Of a DNA stretch of 64,000 nt, positions 46,366-57,835 are shown piece after piece. The first letter of the stretch is position 1. Every line of letters begins with the position of its first letter. Both the position numbers and the translations under genes were made by a program. The stretch is from the NCBI GenBank assembly GCA_024811115.1, contig JAKOGH010000677.1:1-64000 (forward strand), in the 5' to 3' direction. The notes beneath the pieces were generated by a model. The model had not been told where the DNA came from. It saw only the letters and a list, made by a program, of their open reading frames with translations, and did not search any database. Source of the DNA: Terana coerulea (lineage: Eukaryota; Basidiomycota; Agaricomycetes; Polyporales; Phanerochaetaceae).

Positions 46366-46685
46366 CGAACCAGTGGCAGGTTCGGAACAGTCGCCGACAG
46401 CAGTTGTCGGCATTGAGCGCAGACCAATGAGAGGTCTGGTGAAACCCGTCTGCGATCACGGGGTCGGTGGTCGGAGGAACCACCATTGAGCGCGAACCGA
46501 TGGGAGGTTCGGAAGGGACGTCGACGGTAGTCGACATTTGGCGCAGACCAATGGGAGGTCTGGGGTATCCCGTCTGCGGAGACGGGATCGGTGGTCGAAG
46601 GCTCCACCATTCAGCGCGAACCAATGGGAGGTTCGGGGTGTCGTCGACAGTAATCGACATTCGGCTCAGACCAATTGGAGGTCCG
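46366..46685 (-). repeat. stem-loop array B, right arm (6 units)
   Basis: All six units of the left array are present in mirror order. Unit 6 (46366-46384) reads CGAACC/GGTTCG on the gene strand where the left arm has CGAGCC/GGCTCG: both strands of the stem changed together and the loop (TGCCACT) did not. Other units differ only in the loop (for example TCTCATT for TCTAATT). Unit 1 (46667-46685) keeps the same G-T pair as on the left. The 9-bp hairpin is kept at 46567-46588. Confidence 0.85.
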
Positions 46686-47165
46686 GAGAATGAACTGAAG
46701 GGAGTATGAATGTCAGCACATAAATTCTGACTGAAAGGCATGAGAACGTACCAGGACCAGCCTGCTAGCGACAGCGTGCATAGAGTGAACGGCGGAGAGC
46801 GGGTTACGATGAGAGCGATTAAACAGCAAAAAAGCGCGACGATAACTTTGAGCGATGAGTGCATGTGGCTGAAGACCGGCAGCGAGAGGGTAATCAACAC
46901 CCTAAGAAAGCGATCTGGCCGGCAGTGAGGGAAGTTGACGTCTTGCAGCAACTTCAAGTGCGTCCAGCGTCGAGGAAGAGCCCGGTCCGAGGGAGCGTAG
47001 ACCGGATATGCGGGGCCGAGCCACTCCGACAGTCACAGACTGTCACCAGGGAGTGAGCGGCATGCGTAGCGTCGCGGACTGCTAGCATATACAGAGGTAG
47101 GATGGGAGAGATCGTGAGCCAGCGAGCTCATGCAGACGGAGAGCGCAGCTCGCATCTGGCGGGAT

Positions 47166-47804
47166 ACCGACTCGGAGGTCGTCGGCATGAAGAGGAAGGA
47201 GACCGACTCGGAGGTCGTCGGTACGAGAGGGGTAGGCAGCGACGGCAGCGACGGAACGAATAACGGAGCAACTGGAGCGCAGCTCACAGCTGAGTGGAGG
47301 AGCCGACTCGGAGGTCGTCGGCATGGAAGGGCGGGCTGCCCAAAGGCGAAGAGAACCGACTCGGAGGTCGTCGGTGAATGCAAGAGTTCGTCGTCGATGC
47401 CGAAAGATTAGAAATCGGAGGCACTCGAGGCCAGCGAGTGCGAAACGTTGCAAGGCCAGCTTGCACCGTGGAGAACCGACTCGGAGGTCGTCGGTAAAGT
47501 GGTGAGTGCGAGCTGAACTCGCATCGAGAGGGAACCGACTCGGAGGTCGTCGGTTGGTCGAGGATGATATGCCACCGAGATGCCAAGAAACTAGAACGAA
47601 CAAGAGTGAGTACAATTGCGTATAAGAACCCAAAGCCGATGACTAACCAAACATCCAGATGCAACGGCAGAAGACAATGTCAGTCTCCAAACAAATGTGT
47701 GTCGCTGGAGATATGCGAAGATGCCTACGGAATTGAAGTTAGCGAACTCGAAGACAAAGAAAAGGGATGATCACCTACCACGAGCCGACTTGGAAGTTGT
47801 CGGT
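47166..47804 (-). repeat. stem-loop array A, right arm (7 units)
   Basis: Seven units start at about 47166, 47202, 47302, 47355, 47475, 47534 and 47784 (plus-strand coordinates), the mirror of the left arm. The 19-nt cores are identical to the left, including the variant loop in the gene-proximal unit. Spacings are 36, 100, 53, 120, 59 and 250 nt against 36, 99, 54, 119, 60 and 250 on the left. Small length changes in the spacers are therefore tolerated while the hairpins are not altered. Confidence 0.85.
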
Positions 47805-48153
47805 ATAAATGAGAGGCTTGCCTTGCGGCAAAATAGGTGGTGATGTAAATGAGACAGGAAGAGAGAGAGAGAGAGAAAGATGTAAAGGAAAAGAGACCAG
47901 GCGAAGTGAGGCAAAAAGAGAAGAAGAAGGAAGGATGAAAGATCCAGGATATCGTCGCTCTAAAATGTTTGTAGTGTGCGTGGAGGTCTCGAGAATAAAT
48001 AGGAATTGATGGGGAAGATTAGAAGAGGATTTCGGGAGTAGATGAAGAGATTCAAGATTATTGTTAAATGGGGTCCGAGACAAAGAATGGAAAAGGAACT
48101 TGTCATGCGATAGGCTGATGCGTTGCGAAATGCTGGAGATCGAGCTGCGCTGT

Positions 48154-50568
48154 CTACTGCTTTACGACGGGCTCGTCCGAAGAATTGTCAACTTCGGGAA
48201 CGGGTACTGACGTTGGGTCGGTGATGTCGGCGGAGGCAGACGGATCGGAGGGGTAGGTTGTAGGAATAGATTTTGCGGTCTTCTTGGCTTTGGGGGCTTT
48301 GGGGCCCTTGGAGCGTACGCGTGGCGGAGGCGCACTGAGGCGAACGGAAAGCAAGGGCAACTCGGCTCGCAGAGTGAGCCAAGAGGGCTTCACTTCGACC
48401 GAGGAAGCGCAGACCAAAGAAGGTGCTCCTGGACGTACCGAGGGCTGGTCACGGATACGTGGGACGAACTCAGCGGCGACGGGGCGAAGCGATGGCTGAG
48501 GGCTTTGAGGAGTAGGTGGGCTGGTAGCCGACGGCGACACGCGGCGAGGCACGAAAGCTGGAACACTCGCCTGCAGGGGCGGCGCGGTTGGAGTAGCGGC
48601 CTCTGAGATGAGGGGAACTTTGAGAGTCGGCGCACAAACCGCCGGGGGTGGAGGGCAGATGATTAGTGCAGCAGACCCAGGTCGGCGGACCACTAAAGGA
48701 GGATCCACCTTCGCAGCGGAAAGACTGGACGGTGAAGGTGTACGGGGAGGCAGGGAGATTGGGGCGCCGTCGACCGAGGAGCGAATGGTGAGCGCCGCAG
48801 ACTCAACCCGTCGAACCACGAGTGGAACTGCAGCTGTCTCGTTCAAAGAACTAGGAGGAGTGGGGTCACGACGCGGCGAGAAGGCAGGCGCGTCGCGTCG
48901 AAGAACAGGGCCATCGAGGATGTCGGAGATGTCGGTCGGCCGAGGAGGAGACGCCCCAACCTCACAGCTGGACTCCTTCTCTGCAGCGTCGTCCGAAGAA
49001 GTTGACTCGTCATCCACAGCCAACGCATTGCATTCTACGGGTGCCATGGCATCTGCCACAGGTGTGAGACAAAGCAATACGCAGAGGCTGAACTGTAGAC
49101 TCACCATCGAATACGTCGGAGATGGTGATAGAGTTGAGCGAAGATTCTCCACTTTCGTAGCCGGAATCTCCCTCAGGAGCATCCTCCTCCGCAAGGGACA
49201 GCTCAGCATTGGTGGCCAGTTCAGTGTCGCTGTTATCTTCGACACTAACGAAAGCCGGTGTATCTGGCGCGTGTGAGGTGAAGCGACATGAAAAGATTAA
49301 AGCAGTGACATACCTTCGACAGAGTGAACAACGTCCTTGACGCCCTCGGTGGCGAGGACAATGTTGTCGCGCAGAACAGTGACGGTGGGGGAAGTGATGA
49401 GATCGGCGGGACCGAGGGCACGGAAGACATCGGCGGCACAGGCGACGTCCACCGCAGGCATGTCTACACCAGCAAAGACCACAAGGTCTTCTTCGGAGGC
49501 AGCGACCGTAACCTGAAATTTGTGAGCAGTGAGTAGAGCAAGTGAAGCTATCCGCGTTGTGCTTACCTCCATGGAGTGTTCATCGATGTCGACAAGGACC
49601 AGTGGCTCGATGGGTGTAGGCTCGACAGCGTCAACCGGCAGCGAGACCTCGCGGGGCGTAAGTGAGTCTTGCTCGCGGTAGCGATCAATTGCCAGGCCGG
49701 GGAACATGCTGTCCTCGCAAACGAATCCGATGGTAACCACCTCAATAGCCTTCTCCAAAGCCTCGGTAATGCCCCCAGAGATGGAAGGGAGTTCGGCATC
49801 GACCAAGGGAGCTGCGAATTCCGGGATAGAATCGGCGACGACGGGAACAGCGATAGGCGACGAAGTAACGGCGACCCGCTTATTCTTCAGTGAGCGAACG
49901 GTGGAGGCGCCCTTGCGAACGACAGGCTCCCGGATGTCCTCAGGGCCAGAAACAGTGACGAAGTTGCTGAGGTGGAAGAACTCCTCGACGTTCATGTCAA
50001 CATCGGCCGATGGGGAGGGGACGGCGAGGGAGCGGCTGACATTGGCGGGCACGAGGTCACAGACGGTATCGACGATAGACTTGACATCCTTGGGAGCAGT
50101 GTTGATCTCGAGGATGTCGCTGAGCACTTGCTCGGACAACGACGGTTGAACCTAACACCGATGTTGAGAATAATGCACAGACGTCAGTCGAAGATGAGCT
50201 CACCTCGATCTCTGGAAGCGAAGGGCTCCCAAGGAAACCAACATCCACCATGATGCCGAAAGCTTGAAGTTCTTGAGACACAGACAAAGGGGGAAAGAGC
50301 CTACCAAAATTGTGTTGAGAACCGAACGACGTTGAACTACCAACAGCGCGCTCACCTGAACCGCAGGAAGATATACACGTCTACGAGCCAAGCCAGCCAT
50401 ATAAACCCTACGAGCCTCCGCCGCCGCCAAGTCGAACCAGCCCGGGCAGAAGAACGAGACACGTCCACCGCGGGTACGACCGTAGAGTTGAACTTGACGA
50501 GCAACGTTCGAAGCCGTGGTCAGGCCAAGCCCGACAGAAAAGACATTATAACCAGTAGTGGCGAACAT
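48154..50568 (-). CDS. unknown Pro/Ser-rich protein family, copy 3 (long form)
   Basis: Six exons (50568-50356, 50300-50204, 50151-49567, 49512-49314, 49263-49105, 49052-48154) mirror copy 2 and give 716 aa after removal of one base in exon 2 (a run of three A near 50294-50296 on the plus strand; copy 2 has two). Exon 3 is intact where copy 2 has an extra C. The protein is close to copy 2 throughout, with scattered substitutions (for example YHEQDSLAPCE to YREQDSLTPRE and VADPTS to ITDPTS). That pattern suggests the sequence is under coding constraint in both arms or that the duplication is recent. Function is unknown. Confidence 0.78.
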
Positions 50569-50696
50569 AGCTATGATTATAAAGGTGTTATGATATGAGA
50601 AGATGGCGCGAGAGGTAGTTGGACCTCTGTTGGGGCGAAGTGAGCGAGAGAGAACGTCGTGGTATGGGAGAGAGGGGGAAACGAACCAGGTCTGGG

Positions 50697-50703
50697 TTAT
50701 ATA
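50697..50703 (-). promoter_or_regulatory. TATA box of copy 3
   Basis: TATATAA on the minus strand lies about 130 nt upstream of the copy 3 start, mirroring copy 2. Confidence 0.6.
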
Positions 50704-50788
50704 GTATGTTGGATTTCAAGCAGGCTGATCGAGGGCGTCGAGCCAAAACGGACCTACCTGCCTGTTTTGGCCTGACACCATCCCGTCA

Positions 50789-50832
50789 CAGAACATGTCA
50801 GCACGCGCGGTTGAGCGTGCTGGCGTGTTCTG
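50789..50832. promoter_or_regulatory. bipartite dyad element upstream of copy 3
   Basis: The same 7 + 8 bp dyad as at 24521-24564 is kept intact with the same centre, although sequence around it differs between the arms. Confidence 0.6.
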
Positions 50833-51155
50833 CGACCAATTGAAAGTGCGGCGCATGTTAGTTGGAAGGTTCGTCAGATATCCTGTTTTATTGGCGTTCA
50901 GCCTGGCGTCGAAACAAGTACGTGTCCTGGTTTCAAGTCGGCCTTCCTGTAAACGCTACCGTTAACTTGGAGCTCGAGTGAAAATGAGTTTACTTACAGC
51001 CACTTGCAGGCCTATAGCATTGCGCTTTCGGAAGAGCGACTACTGAGAAGTGTCTTCATGTACACGCCGTGGTGGTGGTCGTACGAAGCTGCCAAAGCGA
51101 GCGCCCACCTCGGGAGAGTTATCATTTGATCCGCCTAGCGCCTTTTTCGGCCAGT

Positions 51156-51510
51156 CGCATTCGCATTCAGGCGTGGGAACAAGTTACTGTTAGTAGGAGT
51201 GCGCCACGCGCTCAGCCCTCCCCCTGACCCATCACTATTTTGTTCTACTCATTGAAGGAAGCATTCCGAGTCGCGACCTGTACTCTTCTAAGGTGGAAAA
51301 GTCGCCTTTGCGAAAGGTTGCGTAGGACGTATCTGTTTTCGGGTAGGTACACGGCGGCTCCGTCCGTCGAAGAGCCAGAGCTTAGTGCCGGCGACAGTAG
51401 AAAAACAGGGTGTTCGGACCAGGTATGTACTTCATTGACGAGCTAATCTTCCACAACAATTGACATCGTAACCGTTCTATCATTGCTAGAGCTGCTAGGT
51501 ACAGCAGGTA
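51156..51510. other. intergenic, right-arm outer flank
   Basis: I see no gene in these 355 nt. Similarity to the left arm ends near 51155. Confidence 0.5.
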
Positions 51511-52395
51511 TCAATACGAAGACGAGTCGGCATCAACGCCGTTGTTGCGCACGGCATGGCACTGGACCGAGTTGTCTTCAGACTTGTTGACATGAAGCGT
51601 CGCGTTTGCTGAAAGATCTGCGCTCGATTGGAGGCACGCGAGCGATGACATAGAGTTCAAGGATTCTTCAATGATGGCTGCCAGATAGCCTGAGTTGACG
51701 GCCGGGGTGAATGGATGGTTGTCCACGGCAGGCTCCGTCGTTGCAGCAGATCGAGCATCGTGACGGATTGCCCCCTGATCTGTGTTGAGTCACAAGTACT
51801 ATTTGGCTGCCTCGCTGTGGAGAACTGATGCTGAACAAGTGCTTGACCACGACCACGACGGCTGCTGGTTCTTGTGGGCGGCGTCCACAGTAAAGGCACC
51901 TCGACGCCTCTGACGAGACACGGCGCAGGCAGCGCAACAAAATCACTCTTCTCTTCCGAGCAAGGTGGTAAAGAGCAATGTTCGGGCTTCTGCGAATGCA
52001 AGAACTTAGCACATAAGGTAGCACACATAGGAGCGTGAGTAACACGCACCTGAGCTTTCCTATCCAACACCACCTCGTGCACAGCAGCCAAAGTCCTTGG
52101 ACTCAGAAACTGCGGCCTGGGGCCACATGTACCTCAGATCTTTGGTCTTGCTGCTGTTCACCAATGCCGACAGCTCCAGCCGCTTCACCTTCCTGGTTCG
52201 AACACAACGCGCAAGTGTTCCCACGATCCACCACGCCGCTACAAGAAATGAAAGTCCGAGAAAGCCAACAGTGATGTAGAAGAGCACCGGCTGCGTATGC
52301 ATGAATGCTTCTATGGTCGGTTTTGTGTAGCTGGTGGCGGGAGCTGAGCCCGAAGGTGCTAAAGCGTTCGAGGTCGAGGTAGGCGTTGGAGCCAT
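51511..52395 (-). CDS. single-pass membrane protein, unknown function
   Basis: Two exons, 52395-52050 and 51989-51511, give 274 aa after two corrections. A Ser/Thr/Pro/Ala-rich N-terminus (TPTSTSNALAPSGSAPATS) is followed by one membrane segment (VLFYITVGFLGLSFLVAAWW) and a basic stop-transfer stretch (RCVRTRKVKR), so the N-terminus is probably outside. The tail is Ser- and Glu-rich, and AAIIEESLNSMSSL near the end may be a helix. The frame slips at an A-run 52090-52092 (one base long) and at the C5 run 51771-51775 (one base short). On both sides the reading frame gives plausible protein. I do not recognise the family. Confidence 0.65.
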
Positions 52396-54000
52396 CTTGG
52401 TGACGATGTCTTTAGACAGGCGATGTCGCTGTAGGGTATGGAAGTTAACCTTGTGGGTCCCAAAGCGTTATGGATGTGGATATGGGTGAAACTTGATGGT
52501 CGATGGTCGATGGGAGGACGAACTGACAGGGGGCAGTCACTTGGAATAATATACCGAACACGTACGCAAGCCTCGCTTTGGTTTGCCATCACCAGCCGCG
52601 TATGACGTTCACTGCAATCCGATCGGGAGTGACAGTTCAGCTTCAGCCGGCTGACGCAGTAGTCAGCCTCTACTTACCTGTCAGCCGCGCATGGTTTGGA
52701 AACAAGGGTATCTACCACTTTTAATGCCTTTCGTTGTTTGTATTGATCAATACAGTACAAGAGGCGCCTTTCGCTTCGCTCTCGGAGAAGGGGCTCAGCA
52801 GTTCATGGCAATCATGCAGAGTTAGGGTGGCAGTTGGGCTGTCTGCTACGAAGGTGCCGGTCGCGAGTTTACTACGGCTACGGCTAACGTGTAGTACGGC
52901 TGCGGATGGATAAACTGAACAGACAAAAAAATGCCGCTGCCAGTACAAAGTGAAGAGGCACAGTTGGTATATATACGCACCGGAAGGCAGAGGAGACGCG
53001 TAAGTACTTGCCAGAAATTGCCAGAAGTGGCGCCCTAGGCCGGAACGCCAAACACCGCCAAGAGGCTGCGAGAGTTAAGACGAGCAATACAGGCCATGTT
53101 GCGGATCATCACAAATGGGATAACACGGAATCCCGCTAGAATCCGTGATACGAACTGCGGGGGCGGGTAAATCAGTCTGAGGTCAGCACACGTACTTATA
53201 CTACGCACCGCGGGAGGGATACGCCCCAGGTGAGTCAGTAAGGGATTGAAGACTTTTGTTACTCAGGTGCCATAATTTTTGTATGTATGAGTGATGATGA
53301 TGATGATGATAAGTATGTGAATATGGAAGTTCAAATTAAGTCCGCAGCACATCTAAATGCAGTGGTAACCTTGTGGCGTGCGAGTATTTATCCCTAAGTA
53401 GACGGCACAAGTAAGTACAGGTTCGGCTGCTGTGATCTATAACACTCACATGGGCAAAGTTCAATTTCTTGAGCTTCATTGTTATCCGCATGCGTCAGGA
53501 CATGACGATGATGGGCAGCCAATCAAAATACCGAGCCGCGTGAGATAGCGTGGAGACGCTTTGACTTGTCCAGTAGCGATTGACGCAAACCTGACTGTCA
53601 AAGCTCACGTCGCGAAATCCATCAGAGGCAAATCATAAACAGGTCTCGTCCCAAGAAAAAGAAAAGAAAAAACCTCAGCGAGATACAGCCAGATTAAGCG
53701 CAGATATGTGAGCCTGGACATGCTGCATGACAGGGCCAAGACCAGTAATGCTCGGGTTTGCAACGAGAGTACATGCAATCCCTGTAGCGAGACTCCATGC
53801 AGTGGATATATTTCAGATTCTGGTTCTAAGAATCGCCCGTTATTCTCTCGCAGAGTGTGCTTGGAGGCGTCGGATGCTTCCTTGTCACCCAAGCAGCACT
53901 CGCCCTTTTCATACGACGAGCTGCAGAGGCTCTGTTTGACGTGTGAGTGTCATGCAACAGAAAATGCAAGGGCTGCATTTTGGCTCACATATACGCACGT
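52396..54000. other. intergenic with a GAT microsatellite
   Basis: This 1.6-kb stretch has no supported gene. It includes the promoter side of the minus-strand membrane protein and the (GAT)6 run listed separately. A 95-codon minus-strand frame near 53605-53892 has no recognisable feature. Confidence 0.45.
53293..53310 (+). repeat. (GAT)6 microsatellite
   Basis: Six tandem GAT triplets lie in non-coding sequence. The run is a likely site of length variation between strains. Confidence 0.85.
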
Positions 54001-54206
54001 CTAGTTGCAGTTACCCTTGTTCTCGATACTGCCCCCGGGAATGCAGACAGTCTGCGTCGGGGACCTCCTACGAAATTAATCAGCGATAATGTAAGATAAG
54101 AGCAATCAAATGATCCCAAAGATACGTACGCAGTGACGATAGGAGTAGCCATGGCCTGCGCTACGGCGAGAAGGAGCAAGGCAGGGGCAACCTGGTAGAA
54201 GTGCAT
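54001..54206 (-). CDS. possible 47-aa secreted peptide
   Basis: Two exons, 54206-54130 and 54067-54001, join through a GTACGT donor and a TTCGTAG acceptor to give 47 aa. The first 25 residues are a convincing signal peptide (HFYQVAPALLLLAVAQAMA). The remaining about 22 residues contain only two cysteines (VCIPGGSIENKGNCN). No family is recognised. The call rests on the signal peptide and clean splice sites, so it could also be a chance frame. Confidence 0.4.
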
Positions 54207-56781
54207 TGTTCGAACGGTTACGAGGAGAAGAGAGTTGCAGGTGATGATGGACAATGGCATGAAGAGTATGGCTTTTATGGAGTCTGCGTCCTTCCGCTTG
54301 TGGTTTAAACGGTGCTGCGGGAACTACAGATAGGCGACAGGGTCACGAACTGTCGAAGACACCTTGTGTACCCGAGCCGCAGTGTCTTTTGCGTGGCCTG
54401 CAGACCAGTCCAATGCCGAGCTCGGGCCTGCGCACAAATTTCTTCCCGAAAGTAAGCGTAATATGCGCACTCAGTTATAAATATACATCCCGCAATATCA
54501 CAATCCTGTCCAGTTTTCCCTTGCGAGCCCCCTGCTGCCTCCCGTCTCCCGAGGACAGCGTAGCTCCGAAGCCCCCTGTCGCTCTTATAACGGGCACCTG
54601 AGGTCTGCTTTACAGCTGAAACTCCCGCACAAACCATGTAGGCGGCACGAACGGTGATTGGAGGGGTTCAGTGCGAAGGACGCAGGGAACGACACTAGTA
54701 GCTGCGAGGCGAGGCGGTGAAGTAAAGGTGACCGTCCCATCGTCAAGCACATGCACCATGCACGCGTGCGGTCGGAACTGTTGTTGTCTAGGTTAGCTAT
54801 GCGGGTTTTCAGTGGCAACGAAGGGTGTGATGAACGCACTGATGTGAGAACGATGCGCCATCGCAGACGACGGCAAGTGGCCTTCTACAGAATGTGCCCA
54901 GATTCTTGCCATAACGATTGAAGCTGGAAGATACTGGCAAGAGTACACGCTGGACTAGAGTAGGCGGGAGCAAGCTTGAGTGGCATCGAGTTTGGTTGCG
55001 GCGGACCAGCACTCCAAAATGTCTGGTGGGCGATGTCGTCGAGGTGAACGACAAACTAGAGCAGCACCTCTGGAAAGGGCTAGAAATGTGTCGATTTGGA
55101 GTTGAGACATATGCACGAAAGCCATGATGTTCGCCGTCTGATTATTCGAGATGGTCAACGTTACAGACAGCGAGCTCGGCTTGAGCTCGGCTCGAGAGAG
55201 CGATGGAACAAAGCGCCCGTGCCTCACGTGGCTGGATCAAAGAACCACGTTGTGGCGCCGTCGCGGCGCGAACCGTTCCAACCCAGGGGCAATCCTCAAG
55301 CACCCACAATGTCCTCATGTACTCGGCTGCCGACGCTGTAGCACAAAGGAAGGAAGCTGGCTGCTGAACATTGCTCAGATGAAGTGCGAGTCTATGATTT
55401 GTAAACGCATAGAAACACGTACTCAGACCCTCCCATCTTCACCAGATTTTCATGCAAAAGTTGCGGAAAAGACTAGCGTTCAACAACAAGTGAGATGCTT
55501 AAGAAGGCTATCCCGGTCTCCTGATATGTGGTGATTCATAAAAATGCCTGACGTACTAGTAGTGCGTAAAATACTGGGTCCGATCACATTGCACTACGAC
55601 TCACGAGCTCAAGCAACCGGTCAAACTATAGCTCCTAGTGCCTAAGCTTCAAGCCGCCTAGCGACTCCGTAGACTTCGGGAGTTGCCACCACGTACTATT
55701 ACGTTCAACGATGTCACGCACGTTTCGCTGCCGCCGTTGGCAGAGCGTCAAGTCGACACGCTGCCGTGTTCAATGTGCTTTGCTTAGTGCCCGGCACAGG
55801 CTGCAGGAACGCTTTCTATGGATCAAGTGCATACCTGTATTGCATAAGGATTGCATCGGCCATGGACACAAGTAAATGTTAGCAGCTACTGTAAGCCTCT
55901 ACCGTTTGTAAGTCCGCACTCACGACTTATCTTGGACATTTTAGATTGACACTCCAATCAGGGAAACCACAAGACGCGGCCTTGCCGCCCAGCTGCCACG
56001 AGTGGTGCGGAGGCGTTCAGACATCATGCGAAGACCCTTAACAGGTGTGACTGCCCTATCTCTGAGCCAGCAGGCACCCGAAATACCTAGCTGATTATTG
56101 CATTTCACCGCAGCCACGCAATGCAGTATATTCCGACCACACAGTCGTGAAGCTGATACCAAATATTACATGCGATGGCCTCGGTCTACGGACCCTTACA
56201 TGTGTTTTCAACATTCACATATGGTGACATTCCGGCTGACTTGGCAGAGGGATATCATAAACAGCTGGCCTGGGGGAAATTCATTGGCATCGCCACCATA
56301 TTAGGCTTCTGTAACGAGTGCCATGATTGGCCGGGAAAACCAATCTCTGAGGTTAGCCATATCACATCTGAAGCCGTAAATCTTTTGAGGGCACTCTCAC
56401 TGAATGTGAGTTCGTATCATCCAGTCCGGGCGATTTCTGGTCATTCTCCGGGACATAGTTCGCGCGGTGCTTCGGTGCCACATCCTGGGCCCTTGCCCTT
56501 AGAGGATGCTTCCAACTCTGACAACTGTCATCGGTCATTTATCAAGCTCACGGTGACCTAAACTTAGGTTTTTCGCGTTACCGGTAATTACTTGAAGCTA
56601 TGCGTGTATATTATAAACATCCCCGTGGCTGATTCGCAGCAAACCCAAGAAGTACCAGTACAACCACCCAAACACAAATCCTTGGAGGGCGCACCCATAT
56701 ACCTTTACTGAACAGTATGTTTCTCCCGTCCAAGCCTTGCACCACTAAAGAAGCTAACCCGTCAGTTCCAGTCTTGCGACA
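54207..56781. other. intergenic with possible degenerate minus-strand coding pieces
   Basis: Between about 54600 and 55230 the minus strand holds pieces that read like exons (for example MVHVLDDGTVTFTSPPRLAA, and a frame with FNRYGKNLGTF). I cannot join them into one gene or name a family, and they may be a decayed gene. A 128-codon plus-strand frame at 56175-56561 has no recognisable domain. The rest appears empty. Confidence 0.35.
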
Positions 56782-57835
56782 ATGGCAACATCGACCGCGC
56801 AACATCAAGAAGGCTATCACATAGTACGCAGGCTTCCTGACGTCGTCTACAACCCTACACAACGTTTCATACCGGAAAGCCGTCGTGGGCCACTGGGATT
56901 TGACGTCCGCTGGGTGCCAGGGTATAAGCATTCATGCTATATATGAAGATAGGCCAGTCATCCTGGACCATGACTCCGACATCCTCATCTCAGAGGCCAA
57001 CATGATCACCAAAGCGGCGATTCATATACATGTATGTGATATCTCCAACTTCGCCTTTCCACCGTTGGATTACGGGGCTTGGCTGATGTGCTGACCCTGT
57101 ATGCTCTCACAGATCCAGGGCAACCCAAAGCTGCGCCTTCAGAAGCACGTCCGGCAGGCTGTTCAGGGCAACGTCGTGTCGGTTACTCGCAAGGCGATGG
57201 TGCGCCACGTCGTGGCCGTAGCCATGCACTACTTCGAGCAGGTCAGTTCGTGCTCTCTGCTTGCCTGCTGCAATTCATGCTCATCATCTACTAAGGACAC
57301 TGTTGTTCGCGAAAATGGGGAGACCCGTACATTTCAGTTCGGCCGTGGCGGCGCACACGCCGAGCAGATCCTTCTGCTGGAACTTCGCCGGTATGGATCC
57401 ACCTTCCAGGCTACCTTCGGGCGCGTGGTCGGAGATGATGCGGCGACCATGCACGGACCGCTGCAGGCCACACGAGCCTCAGCCACTGGCACTTCCGTAC
57501 CGCTCATTCAACCGTCGCCCTCCTCCTATTCGTCTGTGGTGCCATACAAGGCATTCCAAGTTGCATCGCCCGCGGCATATCTCGACTTCGCTGTGATGCA
57601 GCCTCAAGATGATAACACTACATTCAACGGTGCCGAGCAGTTGCTTATAGCCTCAGAAACTGCAGAGGTTCTCGCCGAACAGACCGATGCCCAGGGATTC
57701 CATTGGTGCAGTGGCCTCCCGCCGTGGGAAGAAGCTGTGCCGACCACCCTTGACCCTTCCGAATTTGACATGCTCTTTGGCACGCCGGGAGATGCCCCAT
57801 CGTCAATCTCATCCACTCAGTCTGCTATGTTCTGA
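56782..57835 (+). CDS. hypothetical protein, Agaricomycete type
   Basis: Three exons (56782-57031, 57113-57241, 57296-57835) give 305 aa after removal of one base near 56910-56915 (GTGCC run). The first part (residues 1-85) has a mixed alpha/beta look (DVVYNPTQRFIPES, RPVILDHDSDILISEANM). The second exon is basic and helical (LRLQKHVRQAVQGN, TRKAMVRHVVAVAMHYFEQ). The C-terminal 180 residues are Ser/Thr/Pro-rich with an acidic end. There is no signal peptide, membrane segment or known motif. The second intron has no in-frame stop, so a retained-intron form with 18 extra residues is possible. Confidence 0.55.

Larger units (their letters stand above)
46169..51155 (-). repeat. 5-kb inverted repeat, right arm
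   Basis: This is the reverse complement of 24190-29202, with the same order of parts: array B, single hairpin, array A, pyrimidine-rich stretch, gene, TATA box, dyad and upstream region. Small differences include one-base changes in spacer lengths, a longer (GA)n run near 47869, and diverged outer ends. Confidence 0.9.

Noticed and set aside
24190..51155. LTR retrotransposon or classical DNA transposon
   Set aside because: The arms are inverted, 17 kb apart, contain an intron-rich gene, and show no reverse transcriptase, integrase, transposase, terminal repeats or target-site duplication that I could see.
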